Shown here piece after piece: positions 1 to 8,301 of a DNA stretch of 64,000 bases. Below the pieces are notes generated by a model. That model saw only the letters and a list, made by a program, of their open reading frames with translations, made no database searches and had not been told where the DNA came from. This DNA is from Methylorubrum populi (GTDB lineage Bacteria > Pseudomonadota > Alphaproteobacteria > Rhizobiales > Beijerinckiaceae). Positions within the stretch are counted from its first letter, which is position 1. Each line of letters begins with the position of its first letter. The DNA is taken from contig JAQIIU010000002.1 in NCBI GenBank assembly GCA_036946625.1, positions 806,001 through 870,000 of the forward strand, in the 5' to 3' direction. A program made the translations under genes and the position numbers.

Positions 1-269
1 ATCACCAGGAAGGCCCGATGTGCCTCCTTCGGGTCGATGCCGTCGCGGACCACCAGCGTGTTGAAGTCGATGAACAGCATGGCGAGGCGCTGCCACTCGG
101 GCATGTCGTGCAGTTCGCTGAAGCAAGCGCCGACGTGGGAACTGTAGCGACGGCTCCAACCGGTCCTGTCCGGCCACGGTCCGACCTCCACCCGACCCCG
201 CGTCTCCGAGTGCTCGTATCCAGCGGGCGTCCAAGCGATCATGCATTCAAGCTGCCTCATCGCTGTCAT
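1..269 (-). CDS. hypothetical protein, C-terminus outside window
   Basis: The reading frame runs from an ATG at 269 to the window edge: 89 codons, no stop. The start overlaps the stop of the upstream gene as ATGA (266-269), typical of translationally coupled phage genes. The visible part is soluble, with Trp-rich and charged stretches (WTPAGYEHSETRGR, DMPEWQRLAMLFIDFNTL). I do not recognise a family. It follows the VapE-like gene on the same strand and is probably a small phage or island protein. Confidence 0.6.
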   Translation of the reverse strand, partial: MTAMRQLECMIAWTPAGYEHSETRGRVEVGPWPDRTGWSRRYSSHVGACFSELHDMPEWQRLAMLFIDFNTLVVRDGIDPKEAHRAFLV

Positions 270-634
270 CCTCTCAACGCTTGGTCGATGAAATGTCGCC
301 GAGCGCCGTTCTCGTCTTTTAGTTCGGGACCATCCGGCCAAGACCACTTACCATCCGGTGACACAAGATAAGTGTCGCCGCCGTTGATGATTCCGTCCGG
401 CGTGACCGGGTACGTTGTGGCTCCAAGTACGGACAGACCATCGGCAGTATCCTCGCCATATGGCTGAACGATCCATGCGATGACAGGATCGAAGCCTATC
501 CAAAGCTCTTCTGGCTTGGTGTCCGCGGTGACTGGCCTATCGTCCGGAGGAGAAATGTAGCCCACCCGATATCCGAGCGGTGCCGCGACGACGGTGGGCT
601 CCAGCGTCCGGATCGTGTTCTTGGTCGGAGGCAT
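266..634 (-). CDS. hypothetical phage protein, 122 aa
   Basis: Starts at ATG 634 and overlaps the next gene by four bases. It is soluble, without signal peptide or membrane segment, and of acidic, loop-rich composition (PYGEDTADGLSVLGATTYPVTP; GKWSWPDGPELKDENG). The family is not recognised. It lies between a long inverted repeat (649-802) and the coupled downstream gene, so the repeat may sit in its leader. Reading-frame quality and ATGA coupling support a real gene. Confidence 0.6.
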   Translation of the reverse strand: MPPTKNTIRTLEPTVVAAPLGYRVGYISPPDDRPVTADTKPEELWIGFDPVIAWIVQPYGEDTADGLSVLGATTYPVTPDGIINGGDTYLVSPDGKWSWPDGPELKDENGARRHFIDQALRG

Positions 635-648
635 TCGGCGGCTCCTGT

Positions 649-802
649 AAGGGTGACGGATGACGCATGGTGACGGACTTTTCCATATAGGTCGCTGTCC
701 ATGTGCGCAGGCGCGCGATCATGTGTGCGCGATCATGTGTGTCTGCGCGCGCGTTGCGCCCTCGTTAGGGAAATGCGTCACCATGCGTCATCCGTCACCC
801 TT
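649..802. repeat. 27-bp perfect inverted repeat with alternating purine-pyrimidine centre
   Basis: The arms at 649-675 and 776-802 are exact reverse complements (left arm begins AAGGGTGACGGATGACGCAT). The 100-bp spacer has two copies of GCGCGATCATGTGTG and a CG/TG-alternating tract. It lies between the vapE-like stop (813) and the next start (634). It could be a cruciform-forming regulatory or replication site. Its function is unknown. Confidence 0.75.
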
Positions 803-812
803 TTTGGACCGA

Positions 813-1871
813 TCACTCGGCGGCCGCCGCCCGTCCGAAGTCGCCGTAATCGTCTTGCACAACTCTGATGTAGGGTCGTTCATTCTTCCTCCTCTTGCCG
901 GCTTCCCAGCCCAACCGTTGCAGAGACGCGATGATGCGACGTTGTTCCGAAACACCGATCTTCGGAAGATCGATGTGAAGTCCTTCGCGAGCTACCTCCG
1001 TCACCGTCACGCGGCTCTTTCCGATCAGATAGACTGAAATCGCCTCCTCCCAGGCGTCCGCCTCGAACCTGGCGTCCTGCTCCGGCCGGATATGGCGTTC
1101 CTCGAACGCGGCATCCGGCCACCAGCGCGTGCCCTCGCGGTAATGCGCCACCGCCTCCGCGAAGAGCTGGTCCCTGTCACGGGTGAGCGCATCGGTGTCG
1201 ATCCGGCTGACCTTCACGGGCCAGTACCGACGCCCGCCGGTCTCGTCGCGCAGGTAAGCCGATTTGTTGGTCGTGCCGATGAAGACGCATTGGCGCGGCT
1301 GGATGACCTCTTTGCGCCCGTAGCTTGGTCGGTAGCGCTCCACCGGGCGGCTGATGAAAGCCTTCAGCGCGGCGTCCTCGACCTTGGACATGGCGCTCAT
1401 CTCGGCGATCTCGATCAACCACTTGCCCGGCAGGTGCTGCGCCACGTCCTTCCCGGTCGTCACGTCCGGCAGGTTGTCGGAGAACCACTGCCCGCCGAGG
1501 ATGGCGCACGCGGTCGACTTGCGAGCGCCCTGCGGCCCCTCCAGCACCATCATGTAGTCGGCCTTGCAGCCGGGCTCGAAGATGCGGGCCACCATGGCAA
1601 TCAAGAACATCTCGCCGATGCCCGACGTGTAGGCGGTAGCCTCGGCGCCGAGATAGGTCGTGAGCCACGACCCCAACCGCTCGCGGGCATCCCAGCGCAG
1701 GCTGTCGAGGTAGTCACGCAGGGGATGGAACGCGCGCTCGTGGGCCCGCATGTCTACTGCCTGATGCGCCACATCCTTGCCGAGACGCTGCAAGCCGCCC
1801 CGCTGCAACCATTCCTGCGCTCGGCCGACGTCGTTGTCCGTGGCGGGCCGGATTGCGATGGGCTCGGTGAC
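813..1871 (-). CDS. virulence-associated E (VapE) family helicase, N-terminally truncated
   Basis: About 350 residues match the helicase-like C-terminal part of VapE/primase-helicase proteins of phages and islands. The Walker A-like loop [12 protein letters not shown] carries GxxxARKS instead of GxxGxGKS. The Walker B-like segment is [16 protein letters not shown] conserved [22 protein letters not shown] segment lies around residue 215. The usual N-terminal primase-polymerase half is absent and no good start codon is visible: the open frame reaches 2018 but overlaps the integrase gene in a region unlike VapE. I infer a deletion that fused the 3' end of the integrase gene to the middle of vapE. 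The gene probably worked in phage or island replication and is likely no longer functional. Confidence 0.75.
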   Translation of the reverse strand, partial: VTEPIAIRPATDNDVGRAQEWLQRGGLQRLGKDVAHQAVDMRAHERAFHPLRDYLDSLRWDARERLGSWLTTYLGAEATAYTSGIGEMFLIAMVARIFEPGCKADYMMVLEGPQGARKSTACAILGGQWFSDNLPDVTTGKDVAQHLPGKWLIEIAEMSAMSKVEDAALKAFISRPVERYRPSYGRKEVIQPRQCVFIGTTNKSAYLRDETGGRRYWPVKVSRIDTDALTRDRDQLFAEAVAHYREGTRWWPDAAFEERHIRPEQDARFEADAWEEAISVYLIGKSRVTVTEVAREGLHIDLPKIGVSEQRRIIASLQRLGWEAGKRRKNERPYIRVVQDDYGDFGRAAAAE

Positions 1872-2902
1872 GCTGCCGCCGGGGTCATGGCGTCGGCGAA
1901 GTCGCGCCGGATCTCGTCGCCGCCGATGGCGTGAGCATAGACGCGCAGGGTCATATCGACCTTGCTGTGGCCGATCCGCTTGGCGACCTCGGGCAGCGGC
2001 ATCTGTAGAGCGATCCACGCGCTGGCACAGAAGTGCCGGAGCGAGTGGAAGTGCGGCACCTCGGCGTCGCCCTCCACGAGCCCGGCGCGGCGCAGCAGGG
2101 GGCGCCAGGACTGATAGTGGAACGGCGCCGCCTGGACCCGCCCGCCGGCCGTGGTGGTGAAGAAGAAGCCGTCCGGGTTCGGGCGCCGATGGTGCTCGGC
2201 GTAGTCCCGCAGCAGGTCCACGAGATGGCGAGGAAGGGCCACCTTCCGAACGCCGGCCTTCGTCTTAGGTCGCTTCACCTCGCCGAGCACGGTGACGCTC
2301 TGGTCCACCGTCAGCACGCCGGCGTCGAGGTCGAGGCGCAAGGCCGCGATCTCCCCGAACCGCAGGCCGCAGAATGCCGCAAGGTGGACGAAGCATCGGA
2401 GCATCGCGTGAGTCTGCGTCCGGAAGCCGTGAGGGCGGGCCTCGATCGCCTTCAGCAGTTCGCCGATCTCGGCCGTCGAGAGCACCCGCACCGGCTCGCT
2501 CTCGACCGTCTTCATCTCGGCGATGTAGGGGCGGAAGACGGGCTTCATCGCGTTGCCGCGGCGGAGGCACAGGTCTTCGATCTGTCGATAGTACTTGAGG
2601 TACTTCCGTCGGGACACAGGGCCGAGCTTTGCTCGCTTCATCCCGTCATGTACCCGGTCGATGTCCGCCCATTTCAGATCGGCGAATATCAGACTGCCGA
2701 TCGTGGGGACCAGATATTTATCGACCGCGATCTTGACGGAGCGGATGTGCATGCGGCCGCACACCCCTTCGCGCGCGCCATCCTCCAACGTCTTGAGGTA
2801 GTGGGTCGCGGCCTGGGCGACCGTGACCCTCGCGTCGGGGCTTATGGCGGTGCCGTCGTCGAGCTCGCGCTCGATCCGGCGGCGGAAGGCGTCGGCGTCC
2901 TT
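1754..2902 (-). pseudogene. tyrosine recombinase/integrase, 5' end lost to IS junction
   Basis: The catalytic domain of a phage-type tyrosine integrase is well preserved: the first Arg in AAFCGLRFGEIAALRL, the HxxR box in [11 protein letters not shown], the second His in [12 protein letters not shown] and the nucleophile Tyr in RVYAHAI. A SAM-like core-binding domain precedes it. No native start is visible; the frame is open upstream through KDADAFRRRIEREL until 2902, where IS4-family sequence begins. The last ~40 codons (below about 1880) overlap the vapE frame and look non-native. It would have integrated the prophage. It is damaged at its 5' end and probably at its 3' end. Confidence 0.85.
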
Positions 2903-3284
2903 CTGCCGCGCACGAGGGCGCGCAGCAGGTCGGGCTCGGTGCGGTTGACCTTGTCGTAGAGGGCGGGCAGCGAGACGGTCAGGTCTTCGGCTTCGCGCGC
3001 AGCGGCGTGCAACGACGAGCGCAGGCCGAGAGCGACGAGCATCGTCAGCCTGACGACAGTGGAGAACAGCAACTCCCGCGTGTATTGCCGCTGGCGATGC
3101 TGCTCGAACACCTCGTCGATCCAGCCGGCCGGCAGCGCGTGTTCCAAGGCCGTGCGGGCCATCAGGCTCGTCGGCGCATAGTTCTCGAACCGTTCAATGA
3201 CGGCAGACCAGACTGGATCGGATCCTTGCAATGCTTCGCTCATTGCAAGGATATAGTTAATATAAACGAACCTTAAAAGGCATA
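2903..3284 (-). mobile_element. left half of split IS4-family element
   Basis: Matches the left 382 bp of the complete 1,442-bp elements at 44744-46185 and 47138-48579. It includes the TATGCCTTTTAAGG terminal end (at 3284) and the transposase N-terminus (ATG at 3243, MSEALQGSDPVWSAV onward). It breaks off at 2903 inside the integrase gene. The missing remainder is at 8302-9363. The external flank at 3285-3294 (CGTCTATAAG) is one copy of the 10-bp target duplication. Confidence 0.93.
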
Positions 3285-3287
3285 CGT

Positions 3288-3494
3288 CTATAAGCTCTAC
3301 GTCGTCGAGCACTCCGGCGACACGCGCGGGATCGAATTCTACAGCGACTTCATCGGCATCGCGAACGGCGATCCGATCTCCAAGGCCCTCGCGTCGCGCG
3401 GCATCACGGACGCGGAGCCGAGGCCGCAATCCGGCGGGATCACGGCCGACCAGTTCAACGACCGCTTCAGCGCCGCGCCGCCGAACAGCCAGTG
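3288..3494 (+). pseudogene. C-terminal fragment of phage baseplate hub protein
   Basis: The open frame begins immediately after the IS end with VYKLYVVEHSGDTRG and runs 68 codons to TGA at 3492. The other part of this gene is on the minus strand at 9364-10188 and ends in RIAADGVYK. The shared GVYK codons are the IS target duplication. The intact gene therefore encoded about 340 residues and was followed by the tape-measure gene, as it still is here. The two parts are now in opposite orientation. Confidence 0.85.
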
Positions 3495-3510
3495 AGTAGG
3501 ATCGAGCGCA

Positions 3511-5400
3511 ATGGCTGATGATGTGCTCAAGGCGTTCGTCGTGTCCCTCGGCTGGAAGGTCGACCGGGAGGGCGAGCGGCGCGTTACGGAGACGATCAAG
3601 GGCGTCACCCTCCAGGCCGGGCATCTCGCGACTGCGTTCGGGGCTATGGCCCTGGCCGTGTCCGTCGCCGTCGCGAAGGTCGCGAAGAGCTTCGATACGC
3701 TGGAATTCGTGAGCCGGCGGACCGGAGCGTCGGTTCAGAACCTTCGCAGCCTGCAGTATGCCTTCTCACAGATCGGTGGTTCGTCGGAGCAAGCGACTGG
3801 CGCCATCGAGAGCTTCAGTCGGTCGCTGCGCACGAACCCCGGCATCCGGAAGTTCATCACCGACCTAGGCGTAGCCACGACCGAGGGGGGCAAGGCCCGC
3901 GACAGCGTGGACGTGCTGGTCGATAGCATCGACGCCATCCGCAAAAAAAATCCGCATTATGTCGGAAGCCAGTATGCGGAGTTGCTCGGCATCGACGAGG
4001 GCACCTACGAGATGCTCTCGCGGCAGCTCGAAGAGTTCAAAGCCTATCAGGCCGAGTACGGGCGGATCGCGGCATCCATCGGCCTTGACAACGAGAAGGC
4101 GGGAAAGGCCGGCGCGAGCTTCCAACGCTCGCTGACATCCCTGACGACGCTGGCGACCACGTTCGCGCAAAAGCTCCTGATCGACCTCGCGCCGGCCCTG
4201 GAACGCGTCGCGAAGGGGTTGCTCGGCTGGATCGAGGCACGCCCGCAGGAAATCGCGGAGTTCTTCGCCAGCGTCGGCCGCGGGATCGACACCTTCACCA
4301 AGAGCGTCGAGAGCGGCGATCTCGCCAAGACACTGGAGAACATCGGCAACAAGCTCTTCCTCGTCGGGAAGGCCATCGAGCGCGTCATCTCCCTGCTGGC
4401 GAAGCTCGGGTTGATCGGTAGCGGCGACAGCGTGCTCGGGCGCGTCTTCAACCACATGTTCGGCACCGACAAGGACGTGACGCAGCAGGTCGAGCGGGAT
4501 CTGAACTGGGAGCGAGAAGCCGAGAGGCCCGGGTTGCTTCGGCGCGGATACGACGCGATCCGGCGCAAGATTGGGCTCAGCACCAGTGAGAGCGGCGCGT
4601 CGGGCGCATCAGGCGCCCGACAGTCTGGAGGGGCGCCGGATGCCGAGATGACGTCAGCCGGCCCAATCCTTGACCTGATTGCAAGGGCTGAGGGGACGAC
4701 CAAGCGAGGCTACAACGACTCGTTCAATCATCAGGTCGGCGGCACTCTTACTGACAAGACGCTTGATGAAATCGACAGTATCCAGTCCGGCATGAAGGGC
4801 TCGTCGGCGATCGGCCGATATCAGTTCATGCGCAAGACGCTCAACGGGCTCCGAAAAGAAATGGGCCTCACCGGCCAAGAAAAATTCGATGGCGCTCTAC
4901 AAGACCGTCTCGCGACGCGCCTTTATCAGCGCCGCATGGCCCAGGCCAAACGAGAGGGAAGCACGCGCGGCGCCATCCTGAAGGCCTTGGCACAGGAATG
5001 GGCCTCGTTCCCAACGGAAAGCGGTCAGGGTTATTATCCGGGCCAGCGGGCGTCTATCACCCCTGAGCAGGTTATGGGCGCTGTGGAGACTCAGCAGCAA
5101 CAGGCCGTGCAGCCGAAGGGCACGAGCAGTGTGCCTGCCTATAAGCCGCAGAGCTTCCCCAAGATGGAAATGCCCGGCGGTGCAATGACGGCGGACCGGT
5201 TTAACTCGATTTTCAATAACTCTGCCCCGATGGGTCACTCGACATCGAACGCCACGACCAACGACAATCGCAGCATCAGCATCAGCAATACTGTGAACCA
5301 GCAGGGCGGCGACGGCCGATCGGACACGCAGCGGTGGGAGCGGGCAATGGACCGTTACTCGGGAACCGCACTACGGGATGCTCAGACCGCCATTCGCTAG
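3511..5400 (+). CDS. phage tail tape-measure protein with C-terminal muramidase-like domain
   Basis: 629 residues. The N-terminal third has a hydrophobic segment (LATAFGAMALAVSVAVAKVA) and long helical stretches typical of tape-measure proteins. A flexible Gly/Ala/Ser linker lies near residues 358-372. Residues ~385-530 resemble a lysozyme/muramidase fold, with LIARAEGTTKRGYNDSF giving a candidate catalytic Glu and SSAIGRYQFMRKTL matching the RYQF substrate-cleft motif of phage muramidases. The C-terminus is Asn/Ser-rich. It starts at ATG 3511, 16 bases after the hub gene stop, so the two were in one tail operon. Tape-measure proteins set tail length and may locally digest peptidoglycan during DNA entry. 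It is intact but now lies inside an inverted segment. Confidence 0.82.
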   Translation: MADDVLKAFVVSLGWKVDREGERRVTETIKGVTLQAGHLATAFGAMALAVSVAVAKVAKSFDTLEFVSRRTGASVQNLRSLQYAFSQIGGSSEQATGAIESFSRSLRTNPGIRKFITDLGVATTEGGKARDSVDVLVDSIDAIRKKNPHYVGSQYAELLGIDEGTYEMLSRQLEEFKAYQAEYGRIAASIGLDNEKAGKAGASFQRSLTSLTTLATTFAQKLLIDLAPALERVAKGLLGWIEARPQEIAEFFASVGRGIDTFTKSVESGDLAKTLENIGNKLFLVGKAIERVISLLAKLGLIGSGDSVLGRVFNHMFGTDKDVTQQVERDLNWEREAERPGLLRRGYDAIRRKIGLSTSESGASGASGARQSGGAPDAEMTSAGPILDLIARAEGTTKRGYNDSFNHQVGGTLTDKTLDEIDSIQSGMKGSSAIGRYQFMRKTLNGLRKEMGLTGQEKFDGALQDRLATRLYQRRMAQAKREGSTRGAILKALAQEWASFPTESGQGYYPGQRASITPEQVMGAVETQQQQAVQPKGTSSVPAYKPQSFPKMEMPGGAMTADRFNSIFNNSAPMGHSTSNATTNDNRSISISNTVNQQGGDGRSDTQRWERAMDRYSGTALRDAQTAIR

Positions 5401-5735
5401 CGACAACCGGATCGACACCGGACGCCCACAACCACGGGGCTCGTTTCGCCGACCGTGCCAACCGCAACCAGGGTGTCGCCGCGCCTCCATGTGAACGAGC
5501 AGTTTCCCATGCCGGTGCCTGCGCACGCCTCCATCTCGGGCCGACCGCGGCACCGGTCGTCATCTTGCTCGCATCTATCCGCGCCGGGCATCGTCACGGG
5601 AGACCATCCGAGCGCAATCAAGCTGCGACGGGCCTCTTCGTAGCCGGTGTTTTTTGGGAACGTTGGAGCCCTCTCTGCTCCGAGGCAGGGCGATACGGCC
5701 AGAATGGCGGCGAGGGCGAGAGCGGCGCGCATCAT
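5397..5735 (-). CDS. small secreted protein with signal peptide
   Basis: 112 residues. The N-terminus MMRAALALAAILAVSPCLGAER is a classic signal peptide, with likely cleavage after CLGA. The mature part has six cysteines (ADRCEQDDDRCRGRPEMEAC and others), suggesting disulphides in the periplasm. Family not recognised. It converges on the tape-measure gene (stops overlap) and is 6 bp downstream of the next minus-strand gene. Small periplasmic proteins in prophages are sometimes spanins or exclusion proteins, but nothing here proves that. Confidence 0.62.
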   Translation of the reverse strand: MMRAALALAAILAVSPCLGAERAPTFPKNTGYEEARRSLIALGWSPVTMPGADRCEQDDDRCRGRPEMEACAGTGMGNCSFTWRRGDTLVAVGTVGETSPVVVGVRCRSGCR

Positions 5736-5741
5736 AGTGTC

Positions 5742-6143
5742 CTAATCAGGAATGATCGGTTCAACGTAACAGCGGCAGTACCCCTGCGGGCAGGCCGTGC
5801 AGATACCCGCATGACCGTAGGGCGGTTCCCTGCGGTACGAGAACCGCTTTCCGTTCCGTTCGGCACAGACCTCGCAGACATCTCCGTCCCCGACCGTTCG
5901 CCAGATGTAGAACTTGCAGCCGACGTACTCGGCACGGTCACGGTTGAAATTGAAGATCTTCAGGCTCTTGTCGCGCATCAGCGCGACCGCGCCCTCAGGA
6001 TCGTCCTTCCAGAGCTTTCGGGGTATGCGATCGAAGGCGGTCGGATCGATGCCCTCGGGCATCGGGATCGCAACGGAGTAGCGCACCGGTTGCGCCTGCC
6101 CCTTCTCTTGCGGCTCAGGCTTTCGGCGGAAGGGCCACCACAT
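5742..6143 (-). CDS. phage protein with head-morphogenesis-like Cys/His module
   Basis: 133 residues beginning MWWPFRRKPEPQEKG. The C-terminal half (GDGDVCEVCAERNGKRFSY... GICTACPQGYCRCYVEP) resembles the D-x-C-x-x-C...C-R-C ending of SPP1 gp7-like minor head proteins. Seven cysteines suggest a metal site. It is much shorter than a gp7-type protein, so it is either a stand-alone module or a remnant. It lies just upstream of the secreted-protein gene on the same strand. Confidence 0.55.
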   Translation of the reverse strand: MWWPFRRKPEPQEKGQAQPVRYSVAIPMPEGIDPTAFDRIPRKLWKDDPEGAVALMRDKSLKIFNFNRDRAEYVGCKFYIWRTVGDGDVCEVCAERNGKRFSYRREPPYGHAGICTACPQGYCRCYVEPIIPD

Positions 6144-6192
6144 CTCAGAGACCGTCCTTCAGGCGGCAGAGTTAAATGTCGAGCAAGCGAGC

Positions 6193-6558
6193 TTAGGGGT
6201 CGAGATCCGTGCCCCTCTTACGCGCCTTGCCAGCAAGAATTGATTTGTTTTCATCCCGATGAAAACTTCTCTGCTTCTCTATCTTGGGCTTGTGGCGCAT
6301 CAGCTCCTCATACAGATCGGAGCGAAGCTTGGGGAGATTCGAACCCTCAAGAGCATTCAAGTAATAAAGAACAGTCTCCGCAACCTCTTGCTCCGTTGGT
6401 TCAGGAGGAAAGTGCTTTTCTAATACTTGCACGATTTCAGTGTTCATAGACCGCCCGCTATACATCGCGGCACGAGCGATCCTCTCTCGCAGGCCGGGCG
6501 GCATGCGAACTTGAAAGCGGTCGGCAAGCTGGCTCGGGTATTTGTCCTCGTCGTCCAT
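6193..6558 (-). CDS. Arc-family ribbon-helix-helix repressor
   Basis: 121 residues from ATG 6558; a longer frame exists to 6612, but conserved sequence starts at MDDEDKYPSQLADRFQVRMP. The ribbon-helix-helix (RHH) core is QVRMPPGLRERIARAAMYSGRSMNTEIVQVLEKHF, the Arc/Mnt pattern. A charged tail of ~65 residues follows. It is divergent from a second Arc-like gene at 6662, with three direct repeats between them. Likely regulates that intergenic promoter region. Confidence 0.8.
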   Translation of the reverse strand: MDDEDKYPSQLADRFQVRMPPGLRERIARAAMYSGRSMNTEIVQVLEKHFPPEPTEQEVAETVLYYLNALEGSNLPKLRSDLYEELMRHKPKIEKQRSFHRDENKSILAGKARKRGTDLDP

Positions 6559-6573
6559 GTGCCGCTGATACCA

Positions 6574-6651
6574 ACTTGCACCCAAAAATCGATGGGTGCC
6601 ACTTGCACTCACGCGAGCGCCGTGTCACACAATGAGGGCAACTTGCACCCA
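6574..6651. promoter_or_regulatory. operator repeats between divergent Arc-like genes
   Basis: Three direct copies of ACTTGCAC[C/T]CA at 6574-6584, 6601-6611 and 6641-6651, with an inverted TGGGTGC copy near 6594. They fill the gap between the two Arc-type genes and are the natural binding sites for one or both products. The last copy is 10 bases before the plus-strand ATG. Confidence 0.7.
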
Positions 6652-6661
6652 CGGAGGTCGG

Positions 6662-6898
6662 ATGTACCCGAGCCAAGTGGCCGACCGGTTCAGCGTGAGA
6701 ATGCCCGATGGCATGCGCGACCGGATCGCGGCGGCGGCCAAAGCAAACAGACGTTCAATGAATTCCGAAATCGTCCATCACCTCGCGCAGGCGTTTGGTG
6801 AAGGCGAAACACCGACGACGGGGCAAAGCTGCCAGGCGACCCCCGCCGTCGGTTCCTCCGATCCCGCCTGCCAGGGCGGTTCCGAAATCCACGGATGA
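6662..6898 (+). CDS. Arc-family ribbon-helix-helix repressor
   Basis: 78 residues from ATG 6662, preceded by CGGAGGTCGG as ribosome binding site. The RHH core VADRFSVRMPDGMRDRIAAAAKANRRSMNSEIVHHL closely parallels its divergent neighbour, implying a duplicated repressor pair like a lysis-lysogeny switch. A short Gly/Thr-rich tail follows. The next gene is the antirepressor at 6912, consistent with an immunity or regulatory region. Confidence 0.8.
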   Translation: MYPSQVADRFSVRMPDGMRDRIAAAAKANRRSMNSEIVHHLAQAFGEGETPTTGQSCQATPAVGSSDPACQGGSEIHG

Positions 6899-6911
6899 GG
6901 AAGATCCGCAG

Positions 6912-7729
6912 ATGACCGACAATAGCATGGGAAGGGGACTAACGCCCTTCGTTTTTGAGGACCGCACGTTGCGCGCCCTCAACCGCAACGGTGAGCCGTG
7001 GTTCATCGCTGGCGATGCTGCAACGTTCCTCGGGCACGCGACCGCCAGGATCTCATCCGCTCGCTCGACGACGACGAAAAGGGTAGGCACTCAGTGCCCA
7101 CCCTTGGCGGAGAGCAGGATGTCTCGGTGATTTCCGAGGCGGGCCTTTACCGGGCTATCCTACAGCGCCGGGCCACTTCCACGGTCCCGGCCGAGACGCG
7201 AGAGTTCATCGCCCGCTTCCAGCGGTGGGTGTTCCACGATGTGCTCCCGGCCATCAGAAAGACCGGCAGCTATTCGGTCCCGTCCGCTCCGGCGATCGAC
7301 GTCCGCGACATCGGGCAGCTTTCCAAGATCGCCCTCCAACTGATCGAAGTGAACCAGGAGTTGGAGCACCGAGCCGTCGCGGCGGAGGAAAAGGCGGCGC
7401 AGGCCGAGGCAAAGATCGAGGCCGACAAGCCCAAGACCAGCTTCTTCGACCGCTTCATGAATGCCGATGGTGTCTACGGCCTCCAGAATGCGGGCCGCAT
7501 CCTGATCGAGCCGCCGAACAAATTCATCGGCTGGCTCAAACAGCAGTTCCTCTTCTATCAGGGCGGCGATCTCGTGCCGCGGGCGCAGTACCGCACCATG
7601 GGCATCTTCGAGGTCAAGGTGACGATGGTGGACGACAAGGCGCGTCACCGCACCTACGTCACGCCAAAGGGACTCAAGTACCTCGCGAAGAAGCTCGGCA
7701 AGGACATCCCCGGCCTGGAAGGCGCGTGA
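6912..7729 (+). pseudogene. phage antirepressor (BRO-N/ANT type), frameshifted
   Basis: The first frame (ATG 6912) encodes a BRO-N start, FVFEDRTLRALNRNGEPWFIAGDAATFLGHA. The sequence continues in another frame with DLIRSLDDDEKGRHSVPTLGGEQDVSVISEAGLYRAI and a C-terminal KilAC-like part (MGIFEVKVTMVDDKARHRTYVTPKGLKYLAKKLGK). The shift lies near 7035-7050, a one-base difference. Together they make a normal ~272-residue antirepressor that would inactivate phage repressors. It ends TGATG, overlapping the next start. Confidence 0.8.
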
Positions 7730-7974
7730 TGGCCGACCCGCACCTTGTTGATGTCGATGCTAACGGCGTGGATGCCGAGGGCAACGACTACCGCTATCGG
7801 GTTCAGCCGCACGTCCTCGCGGCCGGGTTGATGGTGGAGCAGCCGGTGATGCTCCGCTTCCCGGATGGTCGAATCGCCTCAGGCATGAGGCCGATGTTCA
7901 CCGAAAAGGGCATCGCTTACGCCCGCGACGGACTGGCAGCGGAGCGTGCTGGGCACAAGCCCGGCCAAGCCTGA
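7729..7974 (+). CDS. small hypothetical phage protein, 81 aa
   Basis: The ATG at 7729 overlaps the antirepressor stop (TGATG), so the two are coupled. It begins MADPHLVDVDANGVDAEGNDYRY and contains VMLRFPDGRIASGMRPMF. It is acidic and soluble with no recognised domain. Its place behind an antirepressor suggests a regulatory or accessory role in the prophage. Confidence 0.6.
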   Translation: MADPHLVDVDANGVDAEGNDYRYRVQPHVLAAGLMVEQPVMLRFPDGRIASGMRPMFTEKGIAYARDGLAAERAGHKPGQA

Positions 7975-7982
7975 ATCAAAAC

Positions 7983-8016
7983 GGCCCGGCGGGAAGGTAG
8001 GAGCTTTCGCCGGGCC
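7983..8016. terminator. GC-rich hairpin GGCCCGGCG/CGCCGGGCC
   Basis: Nine-base perfect arms (7983-7991 and 8008-8016) with a 16-base loop, between two small plus-strand phage genes. There is no strong T-run, so it may be an attenuator or processing stem instead of a simple terminator. Similar GGCCCGGC hairpins recur at 13974-14073 and 14722-14758. Confidence 0.45.
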
Positions 8017-8047
8017 TCAACCCTCAAGATCGATGGAGCCGATCCCG

Positions 8048-8301
8048 ATGGCCTACAACGCCAATAGCACAGTCGTGTCCGAAACTCACGGCCCCGTGAC
8101 CGCTGCAATCCGCGCGATGCGCGTGGAGCCCGAGCCGGCCCCGCCCGCTCGGCGCCTCTTCCTCCGCGCCCTCGCGGCCCTGCCGGTAATCGGTATGGCG
8201 GTTGGGGTGGCGGCTCCGGCCATGGCCGCGCCGGTCCTCTCCGATCACGAGACCCGCTTCCTCGGCCTCATCCCGTGGTTCGCCCGAGTCGTCCCGGAGG
8301 G
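8048..8301 (+). pseudogene. hypothetical protein with signal/membrane segment, cut by IS fragment
   Basis: ATG 8048 has GGAG eight bases upstream. A polar N-terminus (MAYNANSTVVSETHGP) leads to a Tat-like or membrane segment: ARRLFLRALAALPVIGMAVGVAAPAMAA. The frame then meets IS4-family sequence at 8302 and continues only as out-of-frame IS DNA. The native C-terminus is lost. Function unknown. Confidence 0.55.

Noticed and set aside
2842-3624. 260-codon minus-strand frame across the IS junction
   Set aside because: A chance join of hub antisense, IS transposase N-terminus and integrase antisense; only the IS part is real coding sequence.
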